Shown here in pieces: positions 54,358 to 63,277 of a DNA stretch of 64,000 nt (its first letter is position 1; each line of letters starts with the position of its first letter). Origin of the DNA: an uncultured Paracoccaceae bacterium. Its GTDB lineage: Bacteria > Pseudomonadota > Alphaproteobacteria > Rhodobacterales > Rhodobacteraceae. Under the pieces are notes generated by a model that worked only from the letters and a program-made list of their open reading frames with translations, searched no databases and was not told the DNA's origin. Location of the stretch: the NCBI GenBank assembly GCA_947500055.1, contig CANMQO010000001.1:682001-746000 (forward strand). The letters are read 5' to 3'. A program made the translations under genes and the position numbers.

Positions 54358-55454
54358 CGCAGGACTTCCTCGACCACGAAATCGGAATAGAAGAATGCTT
54401 TGTCCTGCGCTTTTAACCGGTCTTCCAGGTCGCTTAGCGTTGTCACCTGATGGGCGTGAGCCGGTGGCACCCGGCGCGGTGCCATCATGTTCCAATAAAC
54501 CAGCCGCGCGCCGGGTTCGGCGGCGCTAAGTACGGAGGCGTAGACCGTCTCGAACATGTCAGGTGACATGTATTCGAATATATCTGACAGGTTGAAGCCA
54601 ATGGCTTTTTCCCCCGAGGACACAAAAGCCTCTAGCGAGCCGGGCACGATCTGGATCCGGTCGAGCCGTGATCTGATCGTCTCAAAATGCTCAGGCCGCC
54701 ATGTCATGGGCAGGGCAGCGCCATGGGTGCCTTTCATGATCCAATGCAGATAAGGGTTGTCGGCGGGGTCGCAGGTGACTGCCGCATGATGAATGCGGCG
54801 GGCAACATGTTGTGCGGGGCTACCATCAACATGGTCAAAAAACGCTTTGTCCCGTCCCATGCGCCCCATGACGAAACGCGAGAAAAACACATTGAGCAGG
54901 AGCCGCCAGCGCCACGTGTTGAACCGGGTATCAAGGAAGACTTGCCGTTCGGGTTTGGCGCGCGAGACAAAGATGTCATCGATTGTTCTGCGCGAATGCA
55001 CCAGTGGTAGCAGCCATTTGCGGAACACCCGGAAATAACGCTCGAACTTGCCGACGCCACCGGCCCCATGTGTGGCTACGTCATCTGCCAGCCCGTCCCA
55101 GAACGCCTTTGTTTCGGAGTCGAGTTCCGGTGCCAGTTTTGACAGCAAATCCTTGCGCCGGTCACTTGGCCGTGCGCCCATCAGTTCAAGGAATTCAGCG
55201 TGGGTGAGGGTTTTGAAGGCCGCGATGCGCAGTTTGAGGCAAGCGATTTGCGCAGGCGACAGGTCGACAACGACAACCTTGCCGGGGTTCAGCGTCAGCA
55301 TTGCCAGCGCGTTGTCACCCGCCGAACAGATCGATACCAGCGTGCCGCCGGTGCAATCGCCCAATCCTGCTGTCAGAACATCCGCATCCTCCCACAATTG
55401 GGCATAGCGGATGTGGTCAAAGGCGGCTTTGCCTTCAATCTCTGATGTCTGCAT
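54354..55454 (-). CDS. DUF3419/BtaA-like S-adenosylmethionine aminocarboxypropyl transferase
   Basis: A 366-residue protein of the DUF3419 family, which includes BtaA. Family cues are IRYAQLWEDADVLTAGL, VSICSAGDNALAMLTLNPGKVVVVDLSPAQIACLKL and GFNLSDIFEYMSPDMFE. BtaA moves the 3-amino-3-carboxypropyl group of S-adenosylmethionine to diacylglycerol in betaine-lipid synthesis. No btaB methyltransferase adjoins it, so this copy may make a non-methylated aminolipid or use another acceptor (inference). The ATG at 55454 overlaps the dikinase gene by 20 bp. Confidence 0.85.
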   Translation of the reverse strand: MQTSEIEGKAAFDHIRYAQLWEDADVLTAGLGDCTGGTLVSICSAGDNALAMLTLNPGKVVVVDLSPAQIACLKLRIAAFKTLTHAEFLELMGARPSDRRKDLLSKLAPELDSETKAFWDGLADDVATHGAGGVGKFERYFRVFRKWLLPLVHSRRTIDDIFVSRAKPERQVFLDTRFNTWRWRLLLNVFFSRFVMGRMGRDKAFFDHVDGSPAQHVARRIHHAAVTCDPADNPYLHWIMKGTHGAALPMTWRPEHFETIRSRLDRIQIVPGSLEAFVSSGEKAIGFNLSDIFEYMSPDMFETVYASVLSAAEPGARLVYWNMMAPRRVPPAHAHQVTTLSDLEDRLKAQDKAFFYSDFVVEEVLR

Positions 55455-57864
55455 CCTGCCGTTCCACCTGTCCTGTTGCCCCATCAACCGAGATTGTTTC
55501 ACCATCCGATATCCATTGCGTGGCGCCTTTCAAACCCACCACACAGGGTATCCCCAATTCGCGCGCGACAATGGCAGAGTGCGAGAGGAGCGAACCGCGC
55601 TCGACCACGATGGCGGAAGCATTGGAGAAGACGGCGATCCAGCCGGGGTCGGTATGTCGCGCGACCAGAATATCACCGGGTGTCAGTGTTTCCTTGCGCG
55701 GGTCGCGGATGACCCGTGCGGTGGCGGTTACCCGTCCTGCGGAACATCCCGTTGCAACCCGCTGTTTTGTCGTGTCTTTTTCTACCGCAACTTCGGTCCA
55801 TACCGGCGCGATGGCAGGTCCGCGTAGCTCGATCCGTTCGGGCGGGTCGGGACGTTTGGCGGCTGCGTCATCTTCGGCCTTGCGCAAGGCCACCAGTGAT
55901 TTGAGGTCCGGTGACAACCCAAAGCCTTCGACGGCGCCAAGGGTTTCTTGCGTTGTCAGATGGAACACATCCCGCGGGGCATCCAGCAGGCCGCGCGCAG
56001 CGAATTCACGCCCAAGGGCGAGGAAGACCCGGCGCGAATAGCCAAAGATGCGGGTGCGTTCAAAACGCAGGTTTTCACGGTCACGGACGCGCGCTTTTGT
56101 CCATGTGATGATCCATTTTGCGACCCGACGCCGGATCGGGTTCTTTGGAAAAAGTGCTGCCCAATCAGGGTCTTGCACCGTGTGATCCGGTGTAGGCGCG
56201 CGCATGGCACTGGCGGCTATGGCCTGCAGCAGGCTTGTTGGGTCGTCACTGAGCGGGATGCTTTCCAGCTTCAGCTCTTCGGTGCAGCGGTCGCCGAATT
56301 TGTCCAGATAGGATTGCACTTCGCGCCTGATCTCCGGTGCATCGTCAAGTGCGCTTTGCCCCTCGGACATCAAGCGTTCGGCCAGATCCGCCGCTTTCAC
56401 CATATCGCCCATCCTGGCAATCCGTTGGGCGGGCTCTGCCGATATGATGTCGCCTTGTCCGATCATCACGTCATTATGCAAAAGCAGCCCATCCGCGCCG
56501 AGCCATTTTTCCATCAGATTGCGCGATGCGCCAAAGGCGATCATGCACAGGAAATCGTTGACCAGCGGCGCATCCCACCTGTCGAGCAGGGTGCTTTCGA
56601 TCCGGCGGTATTCTGCGGCGAGCGCCGTTGGCCCGGCCTTCCCTGGGTCAAACCCGCTATTGAGCGCGGCGTTCAGCCGATTGTTGAACCGCGACCGGGT
56701 TTTTGGCAGGCGGATTGCTTGCCATAGAAGGCCGCCGCCCACCTTGACCAGTTTGAGATATTCGCGAAGCCGCGCAATCCCACGTGCCGGGGGTGGTCCG
56801 ATGTGATCTGTGACCTCTGCTGGCATCGGCGTGTCGACACCCATCATGGTTTCCATGTAGGCCCGGTTCAGCGAGAAACCGGGCAGCAGGGCCAGCGCCC
56901 GATACCAGTTGACGAGGTTGTAATAGACCCGCCCGTCAACCCGCCCCAGCATGTTGCCGAAGACAGGTGCGTTCTCTGCGATGGTTCTTTCAGGCACCCC
57001 CAACAGGGCCACAAAAGCCTGGTAGACCCGGGCATAGACATGGACTGCAAAGGAATAGGTCAGCGGGCTGACCATCCCCGGGTAGCTCTCAACGATATTG
57101 GAGTTGTCAAAGATCGTCAGGGCCGTGTCAGCTTTCGGGGCAGGTAAGAGTGTGGTGGTGATCGGGCGCGATTGCAGGATATGCAGCCCGTCTGCATCGA
57201 ATGCCCATTCAATATCCTGTGCTGTGCCAAAAGCCGTTTGGGCCTTGCGGGCCAGTTCGGCCACTTGCATGGCCTGATCTTCGGTCAGGACCTCTGGCCT
57301 CGCGGGGGCTTTGATGGTGGTGCCGATCACCCAGTCCTCGCCGTCTTCCTCGCCTGACACCAGCCTTTCGCCCAATCCGTTGATGGCGGATATCACCACC
57401 TGATCCTGCCGCCCGGTCACCGGGTCGGCGGAAAAGGCGACCCCGGCGGCCGTGGCATCAATCATGTTCTGCACGATAACGGCGGGCCCTTCGGCGGCAC
57501 CGCCCGATTTGACCGCCCGGTAGGTGGCGACGGTTTCGGAAAACCCGGATTGATAGACCTTTTGGGCTGCATCCCAGACATCGCCGGCGGCCACGTTCAA
57601 CACAGTTTCGAACTGGCCAGCATGGCTGTGTTCTGCCCCGTCTTCCTGACGGGCGGAGCTGCGCACTGCAAAGGGGCCTTGCCCGAGTGCGGCAATTGCG
57701 TCGTCCAGCCCGTTCGCCGGTGCGGTTTTATCAAATGCCTCTATGCGGATGACAAAGAAACCCGGTGGGTTGAACCCGAATTCTGCAAGCCTGGCCAATG
57801 CCACGGCTTTGCCGCCGACCTCTTGCACGTTCGATGCCGCGTCTTGTGTGATGATATGCGGCAT
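55435..57864 (-). CDS. Rifampicin-phosphotransferase-like phosphohistidine dikinase
   Basis: An 809-residue protein. Residues 1 to about 290 form the PPDK/PEP-synthase ATP-binding domain (GGKAVALARLAEFG, FAVRSSARQEDGAEHS, LQSRPITTT). A long middle domain is mostly unique. The C-terminal mobile phosphohistidine domain carries GSLLSHSAIVARELGIPCVVG. The LSHSAI form is that of rifampicin phosphotransferases, while PEP synthases have TCHAAI, and the PEP-binding C-terminal domain is absent. So it should phosphorylate an organic substrate using ATP beta-phosphate. In this cluster the substrate could be a prenyl or lipid intermediate (inference). The ATG at 57864 shares a base with the UbiA stop. 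Confidence 0.82.
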   Translation of the reverse strand: MPHIITQDAASNVQEVGGKAVALARLAEFGFNPPGFFVIRIEAFDKTAPANGLDDAIAALGQGPFAVRSSARQEDGAEHSHAGQFETVLNVAAGDVWDAAQKVYQSGFSETVATYRAVKSGGAAEGPAVIVQNMIDATAAGVAFSADPVTGRQDQVVISAINGLGERLVSGEEDGEDWVIGTTIKAPARPEVLTEDQAMQVAELARKAQTAFGTAQDIEWAFDADGLHILQSRPITTTLLPAPKADTALTIFDNSNIVESYPGMVSPLTYSFAVHVYARVYQAFVALLGVPERTIAENAPVFGNMLGRVDGRVYYNLVNWYRALALLPGFSLNRAYMETMMGVDTPMPAEVTDHIGPPPARGIARLREYLKLVKVGGGLLWQAIRLPKTRSRFNNRLNAALNSGFDPGKAGPTALAAEYRRIESTLLDRWDAPLVNDFLCMIAFGASRNLMEKWLGADGLLLHNDVMIGQGDIISAEPAQRIARMGDMVKAADLAERLMSEGQSALDDAPEIRREVQSYLDKFGDRCTEELKLESIPLSDDPTSLLQAIAASAMRAPTPDHTVQDPDWAALFPKNPIRRRVAKWIITWTKARVRDRENLRFERTRIFGYSRRVFLALGREFAARGLLDAPRDVFHLTTQETLGAVEGFGLSPDLKSLVALRKAEDDAAAKRPDPPERIELRGPAIAPVWTEVAVEKDTTKQRVATGCSAGRVTATARVIRDPRKETLTPGDILVARHTDPGWIAVFSNASAIVVERGSLLSHSAIVARELGIPCVVGLKGATQWISDGETISVDGATGQVERQDADIRD

Positions 57865-58769
57865 CAGATCAACCTCATGATGACAGGGGCAAAACCAGCA
57901 ATGGCATAACAGGCAAAGACCCACAGACCGGCAAGCGTGTCCATGCGTTTTTCTGCGATTTCGGTGGGGTTTTGGGCATAGCGCGCGGCAGCGTTAAGGC
58001 AGATCACCAGCAACGCACCGCCAAGCACAGCGTTGACCCAGAACACGCCTGTTGCAGCACCCACGCCAAGCAGGAGCGTAAATGAAATGGCGATGCAGAT
58101 GCCCCAGATCAGCGCTGCCTTATGCGGCTCCCAAAGACCGGAATAGGTGTCGACACCTGTGATCTCGTTTTCCGGCGCCCAAAGTTTGCGCCCGATTTCC
58201 AGAACGCAGCCATTCACAAATGAAAGCGCCAGAAACAGCCAGAGCCCTGCGGCAGCGCCGCCACCGGGCACCCATTCCAGCCCGGTCAGCAAGAGGTCGA
58301 TCAACGGCATGATTGCCATATGGCTGAGTAGGTATAGGACCGGTCGCGCCTTGAGCCAGGACGCGGCGCCAAATTCAAATGTCATCGCCGTCAACCAGGC
58401 CCAGACAAGGGCAAGCAGCCAAAGTGCTGGCGGATGCCAAAGCCAGACGGCCATGGCGCAGACAGGCAGGGAGGCGATGCCGAGGCTGATGATCAGGCGC
58501 AGTGACACCAGCCCGCGTGGAATAGGCCGGTTAGGCCGATAGCGCTGATCATCCTCAAGATCCTTGTATTCATCACAAACACGCATCTGGAAGAACAAGG
58601 TCATCGCCACGACAAAACCGGCGATATAGGCCCCCCAGCCGGGCAGGGGCCGACCCGCCAGTTCTGCGGAAATTGTCACGCTTGCCGCAGAAAACATCGC
58701 CAGCAGCGGGCCGGTTTTCAGCAGCGGGAAACGTTCTTTCTGATAGGTCCAGAGGGCGGAAAAGCTCAT
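57864..58769 (-). CDS. UbiA-family prenyltransferase
   Basis: A 301-residue polytopic protein with about eight membrane helices. The first aspartate motif reads DEYKDLEDD (residues 66-74), aligned with N-D-x-x-D-x-x-x-D, with Asp-Glu replacing Asn-Asp. It is followed by RPNRPIPRG, the strongest UbiA mark. The second acidic region is in ENEITGVDTYSGLW. UbiA enzymes transfer an isoprenoid chain to an aromatic or polar acceptor. This copy is not in a ubiquinone, heme or chlorophyll cluster. It starts inside the reductase gene (ATGA). Confidence 0.85.
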   Translation of the reverse strand: MSFSALWTYQKERFPLLKTGPLLAMFSAASVTISAELAGRPLPGWGAYIAGFVVAMTLFFQMRVCDEYKDLEDDQRYRPNRPIPRGLVSLRLIISLGIASLPVCAMAVWLWHPPALWLLALVWAWLTAMTFEFGAASWLKARPVLYLLSHMAIMPLIDLLLTGLEWVPGGGAAAGLWLFLALSFVNGCVLEIGRKLWAPENEITGVDTYSGLWEPHKAALIWGICIAISFTLLLGVGAATGVFWVNAVLGGALLVICLNAAARYAQNPTEIAEKRMDTLAGLWVFACYAIAGFAPVIMRLI

Positions 58770-60031
58770 CTGTGGCGGGCCAGGTTTTCATGGGCGCGTG
58801 TAAAATGCCCGGCAGCAATGGCCGCAACGATGGAGATTTCGCCGCAGAGGCAGGTTGCGGCGGCGACTTCCGCCAATGCGGCCCCGTTGCCCGCGCCTTT
58901 TAACCCCAGAATGTTCAATCCGGCCGACTGGCTTGGCAGCGATGTGCCGCCGCCGACAGAACCAACGAGAATGTTGGGCATGGTGACGCTGCAAAAGAGA
59001 TCATCGCCGCGCGGTTCCATCCGGGTGATCCCCATCGCGCTTTCCGCCACGCAGGCTGCGTCCTGCCCGGTGGCGATGTACAGCGCTGCCAAACCGTTTG
59101 CGAAATGCGCCTGCGCGCCCAACTGGCCGGATAGATGTGAGCCGAGATTGGCGATTTGCCCGTAATCCAGCATCGCCTGCACTGTTGTTCCGAGCGTTGA
59201 TTGCACAACCTCTGCCGGTAATGTCACCGATGCGCTCACCTTGCGCCCGCGTCCGGTCACCAGCCCCAGAAAGGATGCTTTCTTGTCGCCGGAAAAATTC
59301 CCCTCGATATACCATGATTTCATCTGCACGGGGCAGCGCGCGGCGATGTCTTCGCAAAGCGCGTTTGTGGCGATTGTAACCATGTTCTGGCCCGCCGCAT
59401 CCCCGGTGGTATAGCGGCAGATCAGAAAGACCACATTGTTATCGACGACAGGTTCGACCGAGACCAGTTTGCCGTGGTTCGTGGTGCCTTCTGCGGCGGC
59501 TTTCAGGGCCTCAATCTCGCGCACGACCCATTCCACGAACAGTCCGGAATCCAGCAAAGTGTCAAAGACAAAGGCGGGTGTCCTGATCACGCCTTCATAT
59601 AATAGCGCGGTGCTGATCCCGCCGGCCTTTGTGGCGGCGTAGGCGCCGCGCGCATAAGAGGCAACCAATGCGGCCTCGGTTGTGGCCATCGGAACATGGA
59701 AATCACCATGGGCATTCAGCCCGTTGAGCCGCAATGGCCCGATGATCCCCACCGGCATTTTCACTGTTCCGATGAAATTTTCGATATTGGCGCTGTAGCG
59801 ATCCGGTTCCGCCATGGTGAGCGGATCGGCCAATGCGACGCGATCCTCTGCCGAGGCGGTGTTGCCCAATCTATTCCAGTATTTATCAACCGAGGCGGCG
59901 CTTGCCCTGCGCACGGGCCGCAGCGTGGTGAATTCCGCATCGCTGGGCAGCATCTGTTGTTTGATCGGCTCCACGTCAAAGCGCCCGCGAAGTTTCTTCA
60001 TCATTTCAATAATGTGCGAAGGAATGGTCAT
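58766..60031 (-). CDS. Hydroxymethylglutaryl-CoA reductase homologue (class I-like)
   Basis: A 421-residue soluble reductase with all four catalytic residues of class I HMG-CoA reductases: Glu119 (MATTEAALVASY), Lys250 (GNFSGDKKAS), Asp324 (TGQDAAC) and His414 (RAHENLARH). ENFIGTVKMPVGIIGPL is clear. The usual DAMGMNM motif reads DAAGQNM, marking a divergent subgroup. No membrane domain is present. True HMGR makes mevalonate, but the cell carries ispDF of the MEP route, so this enzyme probably serves the neighbouring genes only, with HMG-CoA or another acyl-CoA as substrate. It heads the seven-gene overlapping run; 77 bp separate it from the hydrolase upstream. Confidence 0.9.
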   Translation of the reverse strand: MTIPSHIIEMMKKLRGRFDVEPIKQQMLPSDAEFTTLRPVRRASAASVDKYWNRLGNTASAEDRVALADPLTMAEPDRYSANIENFIGTVKMPVGIIGPLRLNGLNAHGDFHVPMATTEAALVASYARGAYAATKAGGISTALLYEGVIRTPAFVFDTLLDSGLFVEWVVREIEALKAAAEGTTNHGKLVSVEPVVDNNVVFLICRYTTGDAAGQNMVTIATNALCEDIAARCPVQMKSWYIEGNFSGDKKASFLGLVTGRGRKVSASVTLPAEVVQSTLGTTVQAMLDYGQIANLGSHLSGQLGAQAHFANGLAALYIATGQDAACVAESAMGITRMEPRGDDLFCSVTMPNILVGSVGGGTSLPSQSAGLNILGLKGAGNGAALAEVAAATCLCGEISIVAAIAAGHFTRAHENLARHR

Positions 60032-60108
60032 CCGGTATCCCGCAGAAAGAATGATTTCTTATGCGTGCACCATGTCCTTATTATGACGACGGACGCAACC
60101 CGGACGGG

Positions 60109-61101
60109 TTACTTCAGCCCAGCCCGTGTGGCGGCCCGGTCAATTGCATCGATGACCATCCGGGGTTCGGCGTGATGCGGCATATGACCGATCCCCTCAA
60201 GCCGGGTCAGGCTGGCGCTGGGGACGATTTTGATCACCTCTTCGGCGTGGATGTGAATTGGGACCGTCGTGTCGTCGGTGCCGTGCACAATCTCGATCGG
60301 GAGCGTGAGTTCGGGATAGCGTTTCGAGAGTTCCACGACATGTGGTCGCAGCGTGTTTACCTGCCTTATGTTGGCCCGCATTGACGCCGTGCGCAGGGTC
60401 AGGCCCGCGCCGATGTAGTGGGCGTAACCTTCGGGTGCCGGTTGCGGCGCGAAGGTGCTGCTGATCCGGTCTTCGACCACACTTTGCGGCACCAGCGCCG
60501 AGATAAGCGGGATCGTTACCGCCCCGCCAAACGCGCTGCCATTGATCCTGTAGTAAGGGTCAAGCGGTCCGGGCCAGGGCATTGTCACACCCGCAAGCGA
60601 TACAACGGCTGCCGCATTCACCGGGCTGTCATTCTCCAGCCCCTCAACCGCCCACGCATAAGAGACGATCCCACCAAAGCTGTGACCAGCGACAATCGGG
60701 GCAGTGATCCCGATCTTTTCCGCCGCTTCGCGCAGCATGCGCGCCTGATCCAGTGGTGCGTCACCGTCGGTGGCCAAAGCACCGGTTGCAACTGTGGGCA
60801 CCTGGTCTGTGTATCCCAGGCCGGGCCGGTCAAAGATGGTGACGGTGTAGCGGTCGGTCAGCCGGTCCATCAGATCAAAGGTGAATTCGCGCAGGTTGCC
60901 GCCAGCCCCGTGCAGCAGGATCAGGTGCGGGCCAGATCCGCTTTGCACGTAATGCACCTGCCCACCCGTCACCTCGACAAACTGTCCAAGCGGTGGGTAG
61001 TTTTCCTCGGCCTGGGCGGCGCGATACTTGGTGCCAATGCCGGTGAGGGCAGCGCCCAGGCCGATGGCGAGTGCAGAAATGGTAAGCGCCTTACGTGCCA
61101 A
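60109..61101 (-). CDS. Alpha/beta hydrolase with N-terminal membrane anchor
   Basis: A 330-residue alpha/beta hydrolase. The first 30 residues are a signal or anchor ([18 protein letters not shown]). [17 protein letters not shown] is the oxyanion region, Ser sits in VAGHSFGG, and a C-terminal Asp and His appear in [10 protein letters not shown] and IGHMPHH. The triad is complete. Substrate unknown. It starts 11 bp inside metA and lies 77 bp upstream of the HMGR-like gene, so it could belong to either unit. Confidence 0.88.
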   Translation of the reverse strand: MARKALTISALAIGLGAALTGIGTKYRAAQAEENYPPLGQFVEVTGGQVHYVQSGSGPHLILLHGAGGNLREFTFDLMDRLTDRYTVTIFDRPGLGYTDQVPTVATGALATDGDAPLDQARMLREAAEKIGITAPIVAGHSFGGIVSYAWAVEGLENDSPVNAAAVVSLAGVTMPWPGPLDPYYRINGSAFGGAVTIPLISALVPQSVVEDRISSTFAPQPAPEGYAHYIGAGLTLRTASMRANIRQVNTLRPHVVELSKRYPELTLPIEIVHGTDDTTVPIHIHAEEVIKIVPSASLTRLEGIGHMPHHAEPRMVIDAIDRAATRAGLK

Positions 61102-62008
61102 TTTTGTCCAACTCGAAATGGGTGGTCTGGTAAATTTCGTTTATCCAGTTTCCATATAGGAGGTGCGCGTGACTTCGCCACCTGTTTTGCGGTTGTGCCG
61201 TTGGGTCATCATCCGGATAGTAGTTCATCGGCACGTTAATTGGCGTGCCTTCGCTGACATCCCGGTCATATTCCTGCTTGAGCGTGGCGCTGTCATATTC
61301 GAAATGGTTGAAGATATAGAGCGCCCGGTGACCCGGGTCTTCGACCAGACAGGGACCGGCCTCATCGCTGGTGATCAGGGTTTTCAACCCGTGGCCCGCG
61401 TCAATCTCATCCTGCCGCATTTCCGTCCAGCGGCTGACCGGGATCACGCAATCGTCAGAAAATCCGCGCAAGTAAGGCGAGGCGGGCACCATGTTCCGAT
61501 GCCGGAAACAGCCAAAGGCCTTGTGGTCCAGAATGTGTTTCTTGACCCCGTGAAAATAGTTGATCATGGCCATTCCGCCCCAGCACACCCCAAAGGTGGA
61601 ATGCACATTGCTCTGGGTCCAGTCAAAGACCTGGGTCAGTTCGTCCCAATAGGTCACCTCCTCAAACGGGAGATGTTCAATGGGCGCGCCGGTGATGATC
61701 AGCCCGTCGAACTTCTGATCCTGCACAGCGCTAAAGGGTTGATAAAACTCGGCCATATGTTCGGCGGCGGTGTTTTTTGTCCTGTGTTCGGACATCCGGA
61801 TCAGGCTGAGTTCGATCTGCAGCGGTGTTGCCCCGATCAACCGGGCGAACTGGTTCTCGGTCTGGATTTTCTTGGGCATCAGGTTCAGCAGCGCGATCCG
61901 CAAGGGGCGAATATCCTGCCGGGCGGCGGTGTCTTCATCAAGCACCATCACCCCTTCGTTCGACAGAACATCATAGGCGGGCAGGGCGGCGGGTAGTTTT
62001 ATAGGCAT
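61091..62008 (-). CDS. metA: Homoserine O-acetyltransferase (MetA type)
   Basis: A 305-residue MetA-family enzyme that activates homoserine for methionine synthesis. Cys142 in [18 protein letters not shown] is the nucleophile. Position 111 is Glu ([10 protein letters not shown]). In characterised MetA proteins Glu111 goes with acetyl-CoA and Gly with succinyl-CoA, so acetyl transfer is expected. Strong ribosome site AGGAAG. Only 39 bp separate it from the ATPase upstream, leaving no room for the SAM-II riboswitch often found before alphaproteobacterial metA. Confidence 0.95.
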   Translation of the reverse strand: MPIKLPAALPAYDVLSNEGVMVLDEDTAARQDIRPLRIALLNLMPKKIQTENQFARLIGATPLQIELSLIRMSEHRTKNTAAEHMAEFYQPFSAVQDQKFDGLIITGAPIEHLPFEEVTYWDELTQVFDWTQSNVHSTFGVCWGGMAMINYFHGVKKHILDHKAFGCFRHRNMVPASPYLRGFSDDCVIPVSRWTEMRQDEIDAGHGLKTLITSDEAGPCLVEDPGHRALYIFNHFEYDSATLKQEYDRDVSEGTPINVPMNYYPDDDPTAQPQNRWRSHAHLLYGNWINEIYQTTHFELDKIGT

Positions 62009-62047
62009 CGGATGACTTCCTGGATCAAGGGAAAAGAGATAGGCGGC

Positions 62048-62911
62048 TTAGCTGCGCATCTCAAGGGCGTCAGCGATCATGCCAACAAAGCCCTCCGTAT
62101 CCTTGACTTGTTCAACGGTCTTTTGCGGGACACTGATGCCCCATTTATCCGCCATCGCCTGATAGCGGGGTTGCCGATGTGCCAATGCCTTGGCAAAGGC
62201 CCAGCGGATGAAATCATCCGGATCAACCTGATCCGGGTTTACGTTGAATTCCGCCAGATAGGCCTGCCATGTCGCCAGCAGGAAGGCCGGGTCATAAGAC
62301 ATCGGCTTGGGCTCTCTATCGAAACGGCGGATCAGTTCGGCGGTATGTTCTTCTGTCCCTTCAATCCAGACCATCAGTGTCTTGGACGCCAGATCGGTCA
62401 GGACGGGGTCATCTGGATCATTGGCATCTACCCATTCGCAGATCGACCCGCCTGTGTCGCAGACAAAATGCGGGTATTGATAAAGGTCCACAGCCCGGTC
62501 GATGAAATAGCCGGTATCATGCAGGGCCGCGACCTCAGCCTCCTGAAACTGGTCTTGCCGCCGCGTGTATTCATCCCAATCCAGCCCGCCCTTGGCCCGG
62601 TCACCGGGTTTACCCAGATAGGAGGACATCGGTTTGAGATCATCGAACGAGATGTTTGATCCGATATAGATCGAGTTCGAGCGTAAGAGTTCGCGCAGGA
62701 ACGGCACCTTCATCGCCTCGCGCTTGGCGTTATCGGCGATTTTTTCGCCCATGTAACGCGTGCCGATCCGGTAATCGATGGAGTAGTGAAACCAGTCGCC
62801 CGTATCGCGCAGCATTTTCGACAGGTAGGTCTTACCCAGACCTGACATCGCAAAAAGCAGGACCCGTTTATGCGGCGCATTGCGCCAATCGGAGGCGGAG
62901 GCGTAAATCAT
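62048..62911 (-). CDS. P-loop ATPase/kinase-like protein
   Basis: A 287-residue cytoplasmic protein with a P-loop near residue 18 (VLLFAMSGLGKTYLSKML) and an acidic strand motif (HFVCDTGGSICEW). It is widespread in roseobacters as an uncharacterised ATPase; no partner domain is visible. The N-terminal organisation resembles small-molecule kinases such as shikimate or cytidylate kinases, but no specific match is recognised. It is the first gene of the minus-strand series and its promoter region includes GTCGG array B. Confidence 0.75.
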   Translation of the reverse strand: MIYASASDWRNAPHKRVLLFAMSGLGKTYLSKMLRDTGDWFHYSIDYRIGTRYMGEKIADNAKREAMKVPFLRELLRSNSIYIGSNISFDDLKPMSSYLGKPGDRAKGGLDWDEYTRRQDQFQEAEVAALHDTGYFIDRAVDLYQYPHFVCDTGGSICEWVDANDPDDPVLTDLASKTLMVWIEGTEEHTAELIRRFDREPKPMSYDPAFLLATWQAYLAEFNVNPDQVDPDDFIRWAFAKALAHRQPRYQAMADKWGISVPQKTVEQVKDTEGFVGMIADALEMRS

Positions 62912-63277
62912 GCGATTTGCCTAGCCGCAGATCCAGCAAACTGCCAGCGGTTTTTGACGGTTTTGCCCATATGACCCGTAAGCTGATGTTTTTAAGGCAT
63001 GATCCGGGACAGGGGGCCGTCGGCGTCGCGTCGGACATGCGTCGGACTTGTGTCGGGCAGTTTTGCACGGTGGGGTCGGGTTTTGTTAAGTGTTGAGGCT
63101 ACCTGCGAAAGGCTTGCCAAATCGTGACCGCAGCGCACGGTCGCGCAAGTTTCTGGGTGCAGATGGCGCATCATTTTTCACACGCTTGAGGCGATTTGGG
63201 TGACCTGATCCGTTTCTGATTCATTTCCCCTGCATTTCATCCTAAGGGTGATCGCAATCCGTAATGTAGATGAATGT
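62912..63277. other. Divergent intergenic region with GTCGG array B
   Basis: 366 bp between the leftward ATPase gene and the rightward secreted hypothetical. It contains the four-copy GTCGG array and AT-rich patches (TTTTTAAGG, TTTTGTTAAG) but no clear consensus promoter. No protein or RNA gene is supported. Confidence 0.5.
63019..63056. repeat. Four GTCGG repeats at exact 11-bp spacing (array B)
   Basis: GTCGG begins at 63019, 63030, 63041 and 63052. Copy number, period and orientation are the same as for array A at 17167-17204, while the spacers differ. It lies about 108-145 bp upstream of the ATPase start and 222-259 bp upstream of the hypothetical gene. Confidence 0.75.

Noticed and set aside
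60097..60110. AACCCG-N2-CGGGTT dyad at the hydrolase stop as a terminator
   Set aside because: Very short loop, overlaps the stop codon and lacks a T-run; too weak to list as a site.
62009..62047. SAM-II riboswitch before metA
   Set aside because: Only 39 bp separate metA from the upstream gene and no pseudoknot-like elements fit.
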